Shown piece after piece: positions 1 to 6,485 of a stretch of 18,554 nucleotides of DNA (position 1 is its first letter; every line of letters begins with the position of its first letter). The notes under the pieces were generated by a model that worked only from the letters and a program-made list of their open reading frames with translations, ran no database searches and had not been told where the DNA came from. This DNA is from an uncultured Eubacteriales bacterium. GTDB lineage: Bacteria > Bacillota > Clostridia > Oscillospirales > Oscillospiraceae. The stretch lies in contig URAZ01000056.1 in the NCBI GenBank assembly GCA_900545925.1, forward strand, positions 1 through 18,554. The letters run 5' to 3'. A program made the position numbers and the translations under genes.

Positions 1-1
1 C

Positions 2-373
2 GACCCGCAGCCGTCGGAGCCGGTGCCGCAGCCGGAAGAGCCGGAAACAGAAAATGAGCCGGATGAACCGGTGCAGGAACCGTCGCTTACCGAAAAAGAG
101 TTGACCGCCTACCGCCGCGCCGAGCAAACCGAACGCAATGCGGCTGTGCGCGCCCGGCGCATCTATGCGCAACTGTCGAATCTCTGCGAGGACGCCCGTA
201 CCCGTTATATGGATTCCGGCGAGGAGATTGCCGCGCTGGCAGCCGACCTGTCCACCGGCCTTTCCCGGCTTCAGGACGCGTTCGCTGAGGTACAGGTGAT
301 CTTCGACGACGCACAGAACGCCTTCGACGATATGCAGCTGCCGGAGACAGCCGCGGAGGAGCCGGAAGAATAA
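2..373 (+). CDS. C-terminal part of a proline/glutamate-rich coiled-coil protein (5' truncated)
   Basis: The reading frame is open from base 2 to the TAA at 371-373, so the gene begins outside the window. About 123 residues are visible. The first 30 or so are rich in Pro and Glu (EP/QP repeats), typical of a flexible linker. The rest is a charged, Ala/Arg/Glu-rich helical stretch of about 75 residues with no membrane segment, ending in an acidic tail. I infer a coiled-coil cytoplasmic protein. The arrangement recalls the C-terminal halves of DivIVA-like or septum-associated proteins of Oscillospirales, but no diagnostic motif is visible and the N-terminus is missing, so no function is assigned. 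A GTG at 23 could be read as a start, but it has no Shine-Dalgarno sequence and the frame continues upstream, so it is unlikely to be the real one. Confidence 0.7.
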   Translation, partial: DPQPSEPVPQPEEPETENEPDEPVQEPSLTEKELTAYRRAEQTERNAAVRARRIYAQLSNLCEDARTRYMDSGEEIAALAADLSTGLSRLQDAFAEVQVIFDDAQNAFDDMQLPETAAEEPEE

Positions 374-376
374 ACG

Positions 377-511
377 GCTCCCCTGAAAGGGGAGCTGGCG
401 CGCAGCGCCTAATGGGTTGCAGCAGGCAGGGGCGAAAAGCATAGACCGATGCACCCCCGTGTGCACCACCAAATTTCATTGTAGGGGCCGATGCGGGCAT
501 CGGCCCCTACA
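377..511. repeat. Intergenic hairpin repeat cluster (REP/MITE-like)
   Basis: Three inverted repeats fill the space after the first gene. GCTCCCCT (377-384) pairs with AGGGGAGC (388-395). GGCGC (397-401) pairs with GCGCC (405-409). A perfect 15-bp arm at 480-494 pairs with 497-511 (core TAGGGGCCGATGC), forming a near-continuous 32-base palindrome. Hairpins reading CTCCCC-TGAA-GGGGAG and TAGGGGC-GATG-type palindromes are, from general knowledge, common dispersed intergenic repeats in Oscillospirales genomes. The first hairpin starts 4 bases after the upstream stop codon and may also act as a 3' mRNA barrier, but no T-tract follows. No protein-coding gene is supported in 374-610. Confidence 0.6.
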
Positions 512-568
512 GGACTGCCGCAAATCCGTACTGCCCTATAAATCCGCAAAGTCTTTATGCACCCTGAC

Positions 569-595
569 TCTTCCCTCTCATGGGAAGATTTTTTT
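569..595 (+). terminator. Terminator-like hairpin in the exonuclease leader
   Basis: TCTTCCC (569-575) pairs with GGGAAGA (582-588) across a 6-base loop and is followed directly by seven T residues (589-595). This is the classic intrinsic terminator layout, though the 7-bp stem is only moderately strong. It ends 5 bases before the Shine-Dalgarno sequence of the exonuclease gene (start codon 611), which leaves no room for a promoter between the two. Either it ends upstream transcription with partial readthrough, or it attenuates the exonuclease-helicase transcript. Confidence 0.5.
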
Positions 596-610
596 CACTT
601 GGAGGTATCT

Positions 611-1366
611 ATGAAACTGGTATCCTGGAATGTCAACGGTCTGCGGGCCTGTCTCGGCAAGGGCTTTCTTGACTACTGCACGCAGGAAAACGCCGATGTG
701 ATCTGCCTGCAGGAGACAAAGCTTCAGCCGGAGCAGGCGGTCTTTGAACTGCATGGCTATCACCGCTATTTTTATTCTGCCGAGAAAAAGGGCTATTCCG
801 GCACGGCGATTCTGACAAAGCAGGCCCCGCTTTCTGTTCGGTATGGACTCGGACTCGACGAGCATGACCACGAGGGGCGGCTCATCACTGCGGAATACCC
901 AGAATTTTATCTTGTCTGCTGCTATACGCCCAATTCTCAGGATGGATTGAAGCGCCTCGATTACCGCATGCAGTGGGAGGACGCGCTGCACGCATATCTG
1001 CTGCGGCTGGACGCGGAAAAGCCGGTTGTTTACTGCGGCGATCTGAACGTTGCACATGAAGAGATCGACATTAAAAACCCGAAAGCAAACCGGCAGAACG
1101 CAGGGTTTTCCGACGAGGAGCGCGCAAAGATGACGCGGCTTCTGTCCTCTGGCTTTGCCGACACGTTCCGCCGCCTGCACCCGGATCTGGCGGGCGTATA
1201 CTCGTGGTGGAGTTACCGCTTCCATGCGCGCGAAAATAACGCAGGCTGGCGTATTGACTATTTTATTGTCTCCGAACGGCTGCTGCCGCGCGTGGTTTCA
1301 TCGGAAATCCGCACGGACGTGCTCGGCAGCGACCACTGCCCGGTCGTGCTGGAACTGTCCGTATGA
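611..1366 (+). CDS. xth: Exodeoxyribonuclease III / AP endonuclease
   Basis: This predicts a 251-residue enzyme of the exonuclease III (Xth/APE1) family. The family cuts DNA 5' to abasic sites and degrades duplex DNA 3' to 5' in base excision repair. Family motifs appear in order: SWNVNGLR near the N-terminus, LQETK with metal-binding Glu35, YCGDLNVAH with Asp144 and Asn146, and the C-terminal SDHCP with Asp241 and catalytic His242. The length is normal for the family and there is no signal peptide, so it is cytoplasmic. The start at 611 is chosen because TTGGAGGT lies 4 bases upstream of that ATG. The in-frame ATG at 557 lies upstream of a terminator-like hairpin and lacks a ribosome site. 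The stop overlaps the start of the helicase gene as ATGA, implying translational coupling. Confidence 0.95.
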   Translation: MKLVSWNVNGLRACLGKGFLDYCTQENADVICLQETKLQPEQAVFELHGYHRYFYSAEKKGYSGTAILTKQAPLSVRYGLGLDEHDHEGRLITAEYPEFYLVCCYTPNSQDGLKRLDYRMQWEDALHAYLLRLDAEKPVVYCGDLNVAHEEIDIKNPKANRQNAGFSDEERAKMTRLLSSGFADTFRRLHPDLAGVYSWWSYRFHARENNAGWRIDYFIVSERLLPRVVSSEIRTDVLGSDHCPVVLELSV

Positions 1367-3621
1367 CGCAGGAGGAATTTACCGCCCGCTATATGCCGCA
1401 GTTCAGTGAGCAGCAGAAGGCCGCTGTCATGGAGACGGAGGGGCCGGTTCTGCTGCTGGCCGTGCCCGGAAGCGGAAAGACGACAGTGCTGGTGACGCGG
1501 CTCGGCTATATGGCGCTGTGCTGCGGCATCGACCCGGCACGCATTCTGGCCGTGACCTACACCGTCGCTGCTACGCGGGAACTTCGCGCACGCTTTACCG
1601 CACGTTTCCCGGACCTTGCCGGGCGAACGCCGGAATTCCGCACGATCAACGGGCTGTCAGCTAAAATCATTGAGGCCTGCGGACGGCAGCGCGGCCCAGC
1701 CTTTGAACTGCTGGAGAACGCCGGAGAACTGGCCTCACTGGTCGGGCGCATCTATCAGGAACTGAACGGCGAATATCCCACTGACAGTACCATCCGCGAG
1801 GTGCGCACGGCGATCACCTATTGTAAGAATATGATGCTAAGCACGGACGAAATCGCCGCGCAGGACTTCAGCTTGCCGCACTTTGCCGAACTCTACGCGC
1901 GCTACTGTGCTGCGCTGCGCGAAGCGCGGCAGATGGATTACGACGATCAGATGGCTTACGCGCTGGCGATTCTCAGAAAGCGGCCCGAAATTCTGGCAGA
2001 ATTTCAGGAACACTATCCCTATCTCTGCGTGGACGAATCGCAGGATACATCCCGCGTGCAGCATGCGATCATTGAACTGCTGGCGCAAAAGACCGGGAAT
2101 CTCTTCATGGTCGGCGACGAGGACCAGAGCATCTATGGCTTCCGCGCGGCCTATCCGGAGGCGCTGCTGCGCTTTTCTGCGGTCTGGCCGGGCGCGAAGA
2201 CGCTGCTGCTGGAGGACAATTACCGCTCTACGCCGGAAATTCTGCGGCTGGCAGGCATGTTTATTGAGGGAAACCGGGAGCGCTATTCCAAGACCATCCG
2301 CGCAACAAGGGCGAAGGGCCGCCGGGTGCATCTTGCGCACGCAGCCTCGCGGCAGGCGCAGTACCGGTATCTGCTGGCACTGGCTGGGGAGCAGGGCGCG
2401 CCGTTTTCCGTTTTGTACCGCAACAACGATAGCGCCCTTCCGCTGATCGACGCGCTGGAGCGCGCCGGACTTCCATACCACTGCCGCAGCTTTGACGACA
2501 CGTTTTTTACCCACCGCATTGTCTGCGACGTGCAGGACATTCTGCGCTTCGCCGCAACGCCGGACGACGCCGAACGCTTTCTGCGCATTTATTATAAATT
2601 CGGTGCCCTGATCTCCAAGGAGGCGGCGCAGGCCGCCTGCATACAGAGCGGACGTACAAACACGCCGATTCTGGACTGCCTGCTGGCGCAGGCAGGATTA
2701 TCGGATGAGGGGCTTGAACGCGTGCGGCGTTTAAAGGCGGGGTTCGAGGCACTGGAAACGCTGCCCGGAGAAGCGCTGATGCGCACGATCTGGGGCCCGC
2801 TGGGCTACGGCGGTTTTGTGACCGAACGGCGGCTCGATCCCGGAAAATATTTCATTCTGCAGATGCTTGCCGCGCGGGAGCCGTCGGCGGAGGCGTTTCT
2901 GGCCCGGCTGGACACGCTGCGGCAAACCATCCGCGTACATACGGACGCGCCGGATGCACGCTTGACGCTTTCAACGATCCATTCAAGCAAGGGGCTGGAA
3001 TATGAACAGGTGTATCTGCTGGATATCCACGACGGCGTGCTCCCGTCCCGGCCGGACGCGGCAGACGGAACGGCGGACGAGCGTCGGGAGTACGAAGAAG
3101 ACCGCAGGCTTTTCTACGTCGCCATGACGCGGGCAAAGGACGAGTTGACACTGTTCGATTACCCGGATGCACCATCCGCGTTTATCAGGGAGGCGCAGGG
3201 CTATCTGCCTGTTCCGGTGCGCGCAAAGGACGATTTCGCTGCCATCGTGCCGGAAAACGCCTGTGGTCTGCGTTATCGCCACGAAACGCACGGCGAGGGA
3301 CGCATTCTGGCGCAGTGCGAAGACGAGATGCTCCTTGCATTTCCGGACGGTGACAGGCTCATGCGTGCGGGACAGATGCTGCTTGAGCAAAGCCGCGCGG
3401 AGGTCTGGCAGGCGCCGGGAGCACCTGCCGCAGCACAGACAACGCCGAACGCGCAGACGCTCGGGCCGGGGAGCGTCATCCGGCATAAAAAATACGGCAT
3501 GGGCCGTATCGTATCCATAGACGGCCCGTTTGCCGATATCCGGTTTGAAGGCGAAACAGCAGCACGCCGGTTCAATCTGGCACACTCTCTGCGCAGCGGC
3601 TTCCTGTTCGCCGCGCGCTGA
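1363..3621 (+). CDS. UvrD/PcrA-like superfamily 1 ATP-dependent DNA helicase
   Basis: This 752-residue protein has the full SF1A helicase motif set. Walker A is AVPGSGKTT with Lys39. Motif II is CVDESQD with Asp224/Glu225. Motif III is GDEDQSIYGFRAA (251-263). Motif IV centres on NYRST at about Tyr287. Motif V is STIHSSKGLEYE (537-548). Motif VI is YVAMTRAKDE with Arg590. A small C-terminal module at about 700-750 (VIRHKKYGMGRI) matches the tudor-like tail of PcrA/UvrD, which in those proteins contacts RNA polymerase. The expected role is 3'-5' unwinding in repair or clearing of protein-DNA complexes. The ATG overlaps the exonuclease stop by 4 bases, with AGGAGG-like sequence lying just inside this gene rather than before it, so coupling is likely. 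The sequence is rather divergent from typical PcrA, so it could be a lineage-specific UvrD paralogue. Confidence 0.93.
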   Translation: MTQEEFTARYMPQFSEQQKAAVMETEGPVLLLAVPGSGKTTVLVTRLGYMALCCGIDPARILAVTYTVAATRELRARFTARFPDLAGRTPEFRTINGLSAKIIEACGRQRGPAFELLENAGELASLVGRIYQELNGEYPTDSTIREVRTAITYCKNMMLSTDEIAAQDFSLPHFAELYARYCAALREARQMDYDDQMAYALAILRKRPEILAEFQEHYPYLCVDESQDTSRVQHAIIELLAQKTGNLFMVGDEDQSIYGFRAAYPEALLRFSAVWPGAKTLLLEDNYRSTPEILRLAGMFIEGNRERYSKTIRATRAKGRRVHLAHAASRQAQYRYLLALAGEQGAPFSVLYRNNDSALPLIDALERAGLPYHCRSFDDTFFTHRIVCDVQDILRFAATPDDAERFLRIYYKFGALISKEAAQAACIQSGRTNTPILDCLLAQAGLSDEGLERVRRLKAGFEALETLPGEALMRTIWGPLGYGGFVTERRLDPGKYFILQMLAAREPSAEAFLARLDTLRQTIRVHTDAPDARLTLSTIHSSKGLEYEQVYLLDIHDGVLPSRPDAADGTADERREYEEDRRLFYVAMTRAKDELTLFDYPDAPSAFIREAQGYLPVPVRAKDDFAAIVPENACGLRYRHETHGEGRILAQCEDEMLLAFPDGDRLMRAGQMLLEQSRAEVWQAPGAPAAAQTTPNAQTLGPGSVIRHKKYGMGRIVSIDGPFADIRFEGETAARRFNLAHSLRSGFLFAAR

Positions 3622-3629
3622 GGACGCGA

Positions 3630-3660
3630 AAAGCCGCCGGCATGCGCTGCCGGCGGCTTT
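3630..3660 (+). terminator. Probable terminator after the helicase gene
   Basis: A perfect 13-bp stem (3630-3642 with 3648-3660, core GCCGCCGGCA) with a 5-base loop sits 9 bases past the helicase stop codon. The stem ends in TTT and is followed by CCTT, so the T-tract is weak, but stem strength and position fit an intrinsic terminator. Confidence 0.65.
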
Positions 3661-3691
3661 CCTTGAGAGAAAAAGAGAAAAGAGAGGAGAA

Positions 3692-3820
3692 ATGGATGAA
3701 TGTCTATTTGAAAGGCTGCTGTTGTCTCTCCGCGGAACTTTCCGTGAAGCAGCTTCCTTATGCTCCAAGGATACCGGATTTTGCCCGGTTTGTGGTGAAC
3801 AGTTTGTAAACGAAGTATAA
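3692..3820 (+). CDS. Possible 42-residue small protein with a CPVCG motif
   Basis: A short ORF starts at the ATG at 3692, preceded by a purine-rich run containing GAGAGGAG, and ends in TAA at 3820. The product has 42 residues. Cysteines lie at 4, 24, 31 and 34, and the last two form CPVCGEQF, a zinc-knuckle or zinc-ribbon half motif. There is no membrane segment. It lies between the helicase terminator and the XRE regulator gene, so it would be separately transcribed or co-transcribed with the regulator. The GGAG core is only 2 bases from the ATG, which is tight, and GAGAGG at 4 bases would be better. I do not recognise the family. It could be a genuine microprotein, a remnant of a larger zinc-ribbon protein, or a chance ORF. 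Confidence 0.4.
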   Translation: MDECLFERLLLSLRGTFREAASLCSKDTGFCPVCGEQFVNEV

Positions 3821-3937
3821 AGAAATCCTGAAATTACAGTGCCGCAACCGGCAGTTGACAGATTTTCAGGCGGACTTGCTGGCATGCAACTGCAAAATCC
3901 CGTAGAATAGCGGCATCAACCAGAGGAGGAAACACGC

Positions 3938-4930
3938 ATGATCTTTGCAGACAAATTGATCGCCCTGCGGAAAAAGGCGGGCTGGTCGCAGGAGGAACTT
4001 GCGCAGCAGCTGAACGTCTCGCGGCAGTCCGTATCCAAATGGGAGGGCGCGCAGTCCGTTCCAGACCTCGACAAGATCGTCCAGCTGAGCCGCGTTTTCG
4101 GCGTCAGCACGGATTACTTATTAAAGGATGAACTGGAAGAGCAGGAGCCTGCGCCCAGCCTTCCCGAGCAGCCGCAGCGCCGCCGCGTGAGCATGGAGGA
4201 GGCCTCGCGCTATCTGGAACTGCGCCGTGCCGCCGCGCCAAGGCTGGCGTTGGCCACGTTTTTGTGCGTGATCTCACCCATTCTGCTGATTTTGCTCGGC
4301 GGATTGAGCGAGTACACCGCCCGCATCACAGAAAATGCGGCGGCTGGCATCGGCCTGAGCGTCCTGATCGTGCTGGTCGCCGCCGCAGTCGGCATTTTCC
4401 TGACGTGCGGCGCGAAGGCGAAGCCGTTTGCGTTTCTGGAAACCGAGCCGTTTGAGACGGAATACGGCGTGAGCGGCATGGTACGGCAGCGCCGTCAGGA
4501 CTTTGAGCCCATAGCGAACCGCCTGAATCTCATTGGCACGATTCTGTGCATCGTATCTGTCCTGCCGCTGTTTGTGAGTATGTGCCTTACGGGCTCTGAT
4601 CTCATGTACATCGGTGCGGTGTGCCTGCTGCTGGGCTTTGTCGCGCTGGCCTGCCTTGCGTTCGTCTATGCCGGGACGCAGACCGCCGCGATGGAAAAGC
4701 TGCTGGAGGAGGGCGACTACACCCGCCAGAGAAAGTCCAAAAGCCGCTTGATCGGGACAGTCAGTGTCTGCTATTGGCTGATCGTGACGGCCATTTTCAT
4801 GTTCTACACCTTCGGGCCGTATGGCAACGCGCAGGCAAAATACAGCTGGTTCATCTGGGCAATCGCAGGCATCCTGTACGGCGCCGTAATGGCCGTACTC
4901 CGTCTGGTCGGGCAGAACAGTAAAAAATGA
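3938..4930 (+). CDS. XRE-family HTH regulator with six transmembrane helices
   Basis: This is a 330-residue protein. Residues 6-60 form a Cro/C1-type helix-turn-helix with recognition segment VSRQSVSKWE, followed by a charged linker (65-100). The C-terminal part contains six likely membrane helices at about 103-122, 138-157, 198-217, 222-245, 271-292 and 304-324. This layout is common in Firmicutes, where it is usually a membrane-tethered repressor or sensor-regulator whose ligand is unknown. The start is supported by AGAGGAGGAAA just upstream of the ATG. TAGAAT at 3903-3908 is a possible -10 element but has no convincing -35. No neighbouring target gene is obvious. It points toward the sugar locus but is separated from it by a palindrome and lies on the other strand, so a link to sugar use is not supported. 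Confidence 0.9.
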   Translation: MIFADKLIALRKKAGWSQEELAQQLNVSRQSVSKWEGAQSVPDLDKIVQLSRVFGVSTDYLLKDELEEQEPAPSLPEQPQRRRVSMEEASRYLELRRAAAPRLALATFLCVISPILLILLGGLSEYTARITENAAAGIGLSVLIVLVAAAVGIFLTCGAKAKPFAFLETEPFETEYGVSGMVRQRRQDFEPIANRLNLIGTILCIVSVLPLFVSMCLTGSDLMYIGAVCLLLGFVALACLAFVYAGTQTAAMEKLLEEGDYTRQRKSKSRLIGTVSVCYWLIVTAIFMFYTFGPYGNAQAKYSWFIWAIAGILYGAVMAVLRLVGQNSKK

Positions 4931-4944
4931 AGCAGGCAGGATAA

Positions 4945-4980
4945 AACAATTCCGTTGAAAACGTTCTCAACGGAATTGTT
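4945..4980. terminator. 36-bp palindrome, probable bidirectional terminator between convergent genes
   Basis: AACAATTCCGTTGA (4945-4958) is exactly complementary to 4967-4980. The 8 bases between are themselves palindromic around AACGTT apart from one mismatch (4959/4966). It lies 14 bases past the XRE regulator stop. Read on the minus strand the stem is followed by TTTTAT, so it should end transcription arriving from the oxidoreductase side. On the plus strand the T-run is weaker. The centre, TGAAAACGTTCTCA (4956-4969), also fits the consensus of a catabolite-responsive element. Confidence 0.6.
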
Positions 4981-5092
4981 CCGGTGCTATTGGTGCAGTC
5001 ACTGGCTATGCTGCACCCGCAATGCTGTCCGCGCGGCGCTGGTCAGCTTGCCGTGTCTGCCCCAGCCGGATTGACCGACTAAGGAGACATTG

Positions 5093-5320
5093 TCATAGCC
5101 TCCAAGAACTCCAATTTAGGCTGGCATCTGTTTTTTCCGTATAGGACATATAGGATTCTAAATTTCTACAGGCACTGTTTGATATTAACGGTTCAGTACA
5201 GTTCTGAAGCTTTTTTAACGTTCCAACAGCATCTGCTGTTGCCGTGCCTAATTCTAAGCACTTAATCGCACCGACCAGTTTGTAATACGGTTCATCCTCT
5301 TTGAGCAGCGCAGAATACAC
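5093..5320 (-). CDS. Hypothetical small protein, possibly a decayed gene
   Basis: This minus-strand frame encodes 75 residues from a GTG at 5318-5320. It is helix-rich, with a stretch such as AVGTLKKLQN that could be HEAT-like. The same frame extends upstream through 12 more codons to an in-frame TGA at 5357-5359, and beyond that to an ATG at 5384-5386. An older, longer gene may therefore carry a nonsense mutation. The GTG has no good Shine-Dalgarno sequence. A GGAG (5339-5342) sits 6 bases before an ATT codon (5330-5332), which would be a very unusual start. A strong promoter (5378-5406) faces it. Base composition is visibly more AT-rich than the neighbours, hinting at foreign origin. I do not recognise the family. 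Apart from the palindrome, 4931-5092 holds nothing I can support. Confidence 0.35.
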   Translation of the reverse strand: MYSALLKEDEPYYKLVGAIKCLELGTATADAVGTLKKLQNCTEPLISNSACRNLESYMSYTEKTDASLNWSSWRL

Positions 5321-5377
5321 TTCACGCTCAATGGCAGACTCCGAAAGTGTATCTTTTCATTTCTCATCACCATCTTC

Positions 5378-5406
5378 ATTATACATCAACAGTGATAAAT
5401 TATCAA
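5378..5406 (-). promoter_or_regulatory. Strong sigma-A-type promoter inside the end of the oxidoreductase gene
   Basis: On the minus strand TTGATA (5406-5401) and a perfect TATAAT (5383-5378) are separated by exactly 17 bases. The -35 and spacer lie in the last codons of the oxidoreductase gene, and transcription would start near 5371, toward the small ORF at 5093-5320. It is the best consensus match to a housekeeping promoter in the window. Confidence 0.65.
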
Positions 5407-6465
5407 CCTTTTTAAAAAGATGTTAGTATCAAATAGCTTCTTTTCATCATTGGAGCGGTACGCAAGCTCGATCACGCGCTGCACCTGCACCGCGTCGGAC
5501 GCCGGAACCTCCAGCGGGCTGCCAGTCAGGATCGAGTTGGAAAAGCTCTCGATCTCCCGCGCATACATATCTCCAAACTCTGTATGCAGCTCCGTGCGCT
5601 CCGCGCCCGCGTGATCCTGCTGCGCGTCATAGCCGCCCTGCTCCGTCAGGAAGATCGCGTCGATCGTGCCGCCGTCAACCTGTCCGATCACGCTGTCGCC
5701 AAGGAGCCGTCCGCGTTCGCCGAACACCTCCAGCCGCCATTTGGCCGCGTTGTCCGGGATGTTGAAATTGGACTGCACCACGCACTGGCAGCCGTTCTGC
5801 ATCCGCATCAAAACCGTCGAGGAATCGTCCACCTCATAGTGGAACGTCTGCGTGCCGTGCATGGCCGCGACCTCGGCAGTCTTGCTGCCGAGCACATATT
5901 GCAGCAGGTCGATGCAGTGCACGCCCATATCCACCAGCGCGCCTCCGCCGCCCTGCGTCTTTTTCTGCCGCCACGCGCCGGGAATATCCGGATACCAGCA
6001 GGTAAACTGCGCGTAGGCAGAGACGGGCTTGCCGATTTTCCCTTCGGCAATGGCCTTTTTCATTGCCTGAATGCAGGCACCGAAACGCATCATAAAGCCC
6101 GCCGCGATCAGCACGCCCTTTTCCTTGCAATGCTCGACGACCTTCTGCCCTTCCGCTGCCGTCATGGCCAGCGGCTTTTCGATCAGGATGTGTTTGCCCG
6201 CGTCTGCCGCAGCCATCGCCTGCTGTGCGTGCAGGAAAACAGGTGACGCGATATAGACCGCGTCGATCTCCGGGTCGTTCAGCAGTTCTTCCGCAGACGT
6301 ATACGCTTTTTTGCAGTTCCATTTCGCGCGGCAGTTTTCCGCCAATTCCGGCGTGATCTCCATGACGGCGACCAGCTCTGCATTTTCGCACTGCATCATA
6401 CCGGGGATCGTCCGGCGCTGGGCAATGCCGCCCGCGCCGATAACGCCCCAACGAACCTTTTTCAT
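5386..6465 (-). CDS. Gfo/Idh/MocA-family NAD(P)-dependent oxidoreductase
   Basis: This is a 359-residue cytoplasmic oxidoreductase. The N-terminal Rossmann fold carries VIGAGGIA (residues 8-15) for dinucleotide binding. IEKPLAM (95-101) holds the family's conserved EKP lysine, and the C-terminal domain carries DMGVHCIDLL with the conserved His and Asp. Members oxidise or reduce sugars, inositols and glycosides at a ring carbon, and the substrate cannot be read from the sequence. The start at 6465 is chosen because GGGAGG lies 10 bases upstream; earlier in-frame codons run into the deacetylase gene. It follows that gene by 20 bases and is surely co-transcribed. The last residues (TNIFLKRLIIYHC) look like an added tail encoded by AT-rich DNA overlapping a promoter, so the original 3' end may have been altered. 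Confidence 0.92.
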   Translation of the reverse strand: MKKVRWGVIGAGGIAQRRTIPGMMQCENAELVAVMEITPELAENCRAKWNCKKAYTSAEELLNDPEIDAVYIASPVFLHAQQAMAAADAGKHILIEKPLAMTAAEGQKVVEHCKEKGVLIAAGFMMRFGACIQAMKKAIAEGKIGKPVSAYAQFTCWYPDIPGAWRQKKTQGGGGALVDMGVHCIDLLQYVLGSKTAEVAAMHGTQTFHYEVDDSSTVLMRMQNGCQCVVQSNFNIPDNAAKWRLEVFGERGRLLGDSVIGQVDGGTIDAIFLTEQGGYDAQQDHAGAERTELHTEFGDMYAREIESFSNSILTGSPLEVPASDAVQVQRVIELAYRSNDEKKLFDTNIFLKRLIIYHC

Positions 6466-6485
6466 AGCTATGTATCCTCCCTTGC

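Noticed and set aside
417..614. 65-codon plus-strand frame across the repeat region
   Set aside because: It runs through the palindromic repeats and the terminator-like hairpin and has no Shine-Dalgarno sequence.
2983..3885. 300-codon minus-strand frame under the helicase gene
   Set aside because: It overlaps the conserved helicase motifs V and VI and the terminator, has Arg/Cys/Pro-rich shadow composition, and no ribosome site was identified for it.
3855..3908. TTGACA (3855-3860) and TAGAAT (3903-3908) as a promoter for the XRE regulator
   Set aside because: The two elements are 42 bases apart and neither has an acceptable partner at 16-18 bases.
4981..5092. A minus-strand frame containing GGYDNVSLVGQSGWGRHG that could be a peptide precursor
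   Set aside because: It is bounded by stops, lacks a start codon with a ribosome site, and has no modification or export genes nearby; treated as non-coding or decayed.
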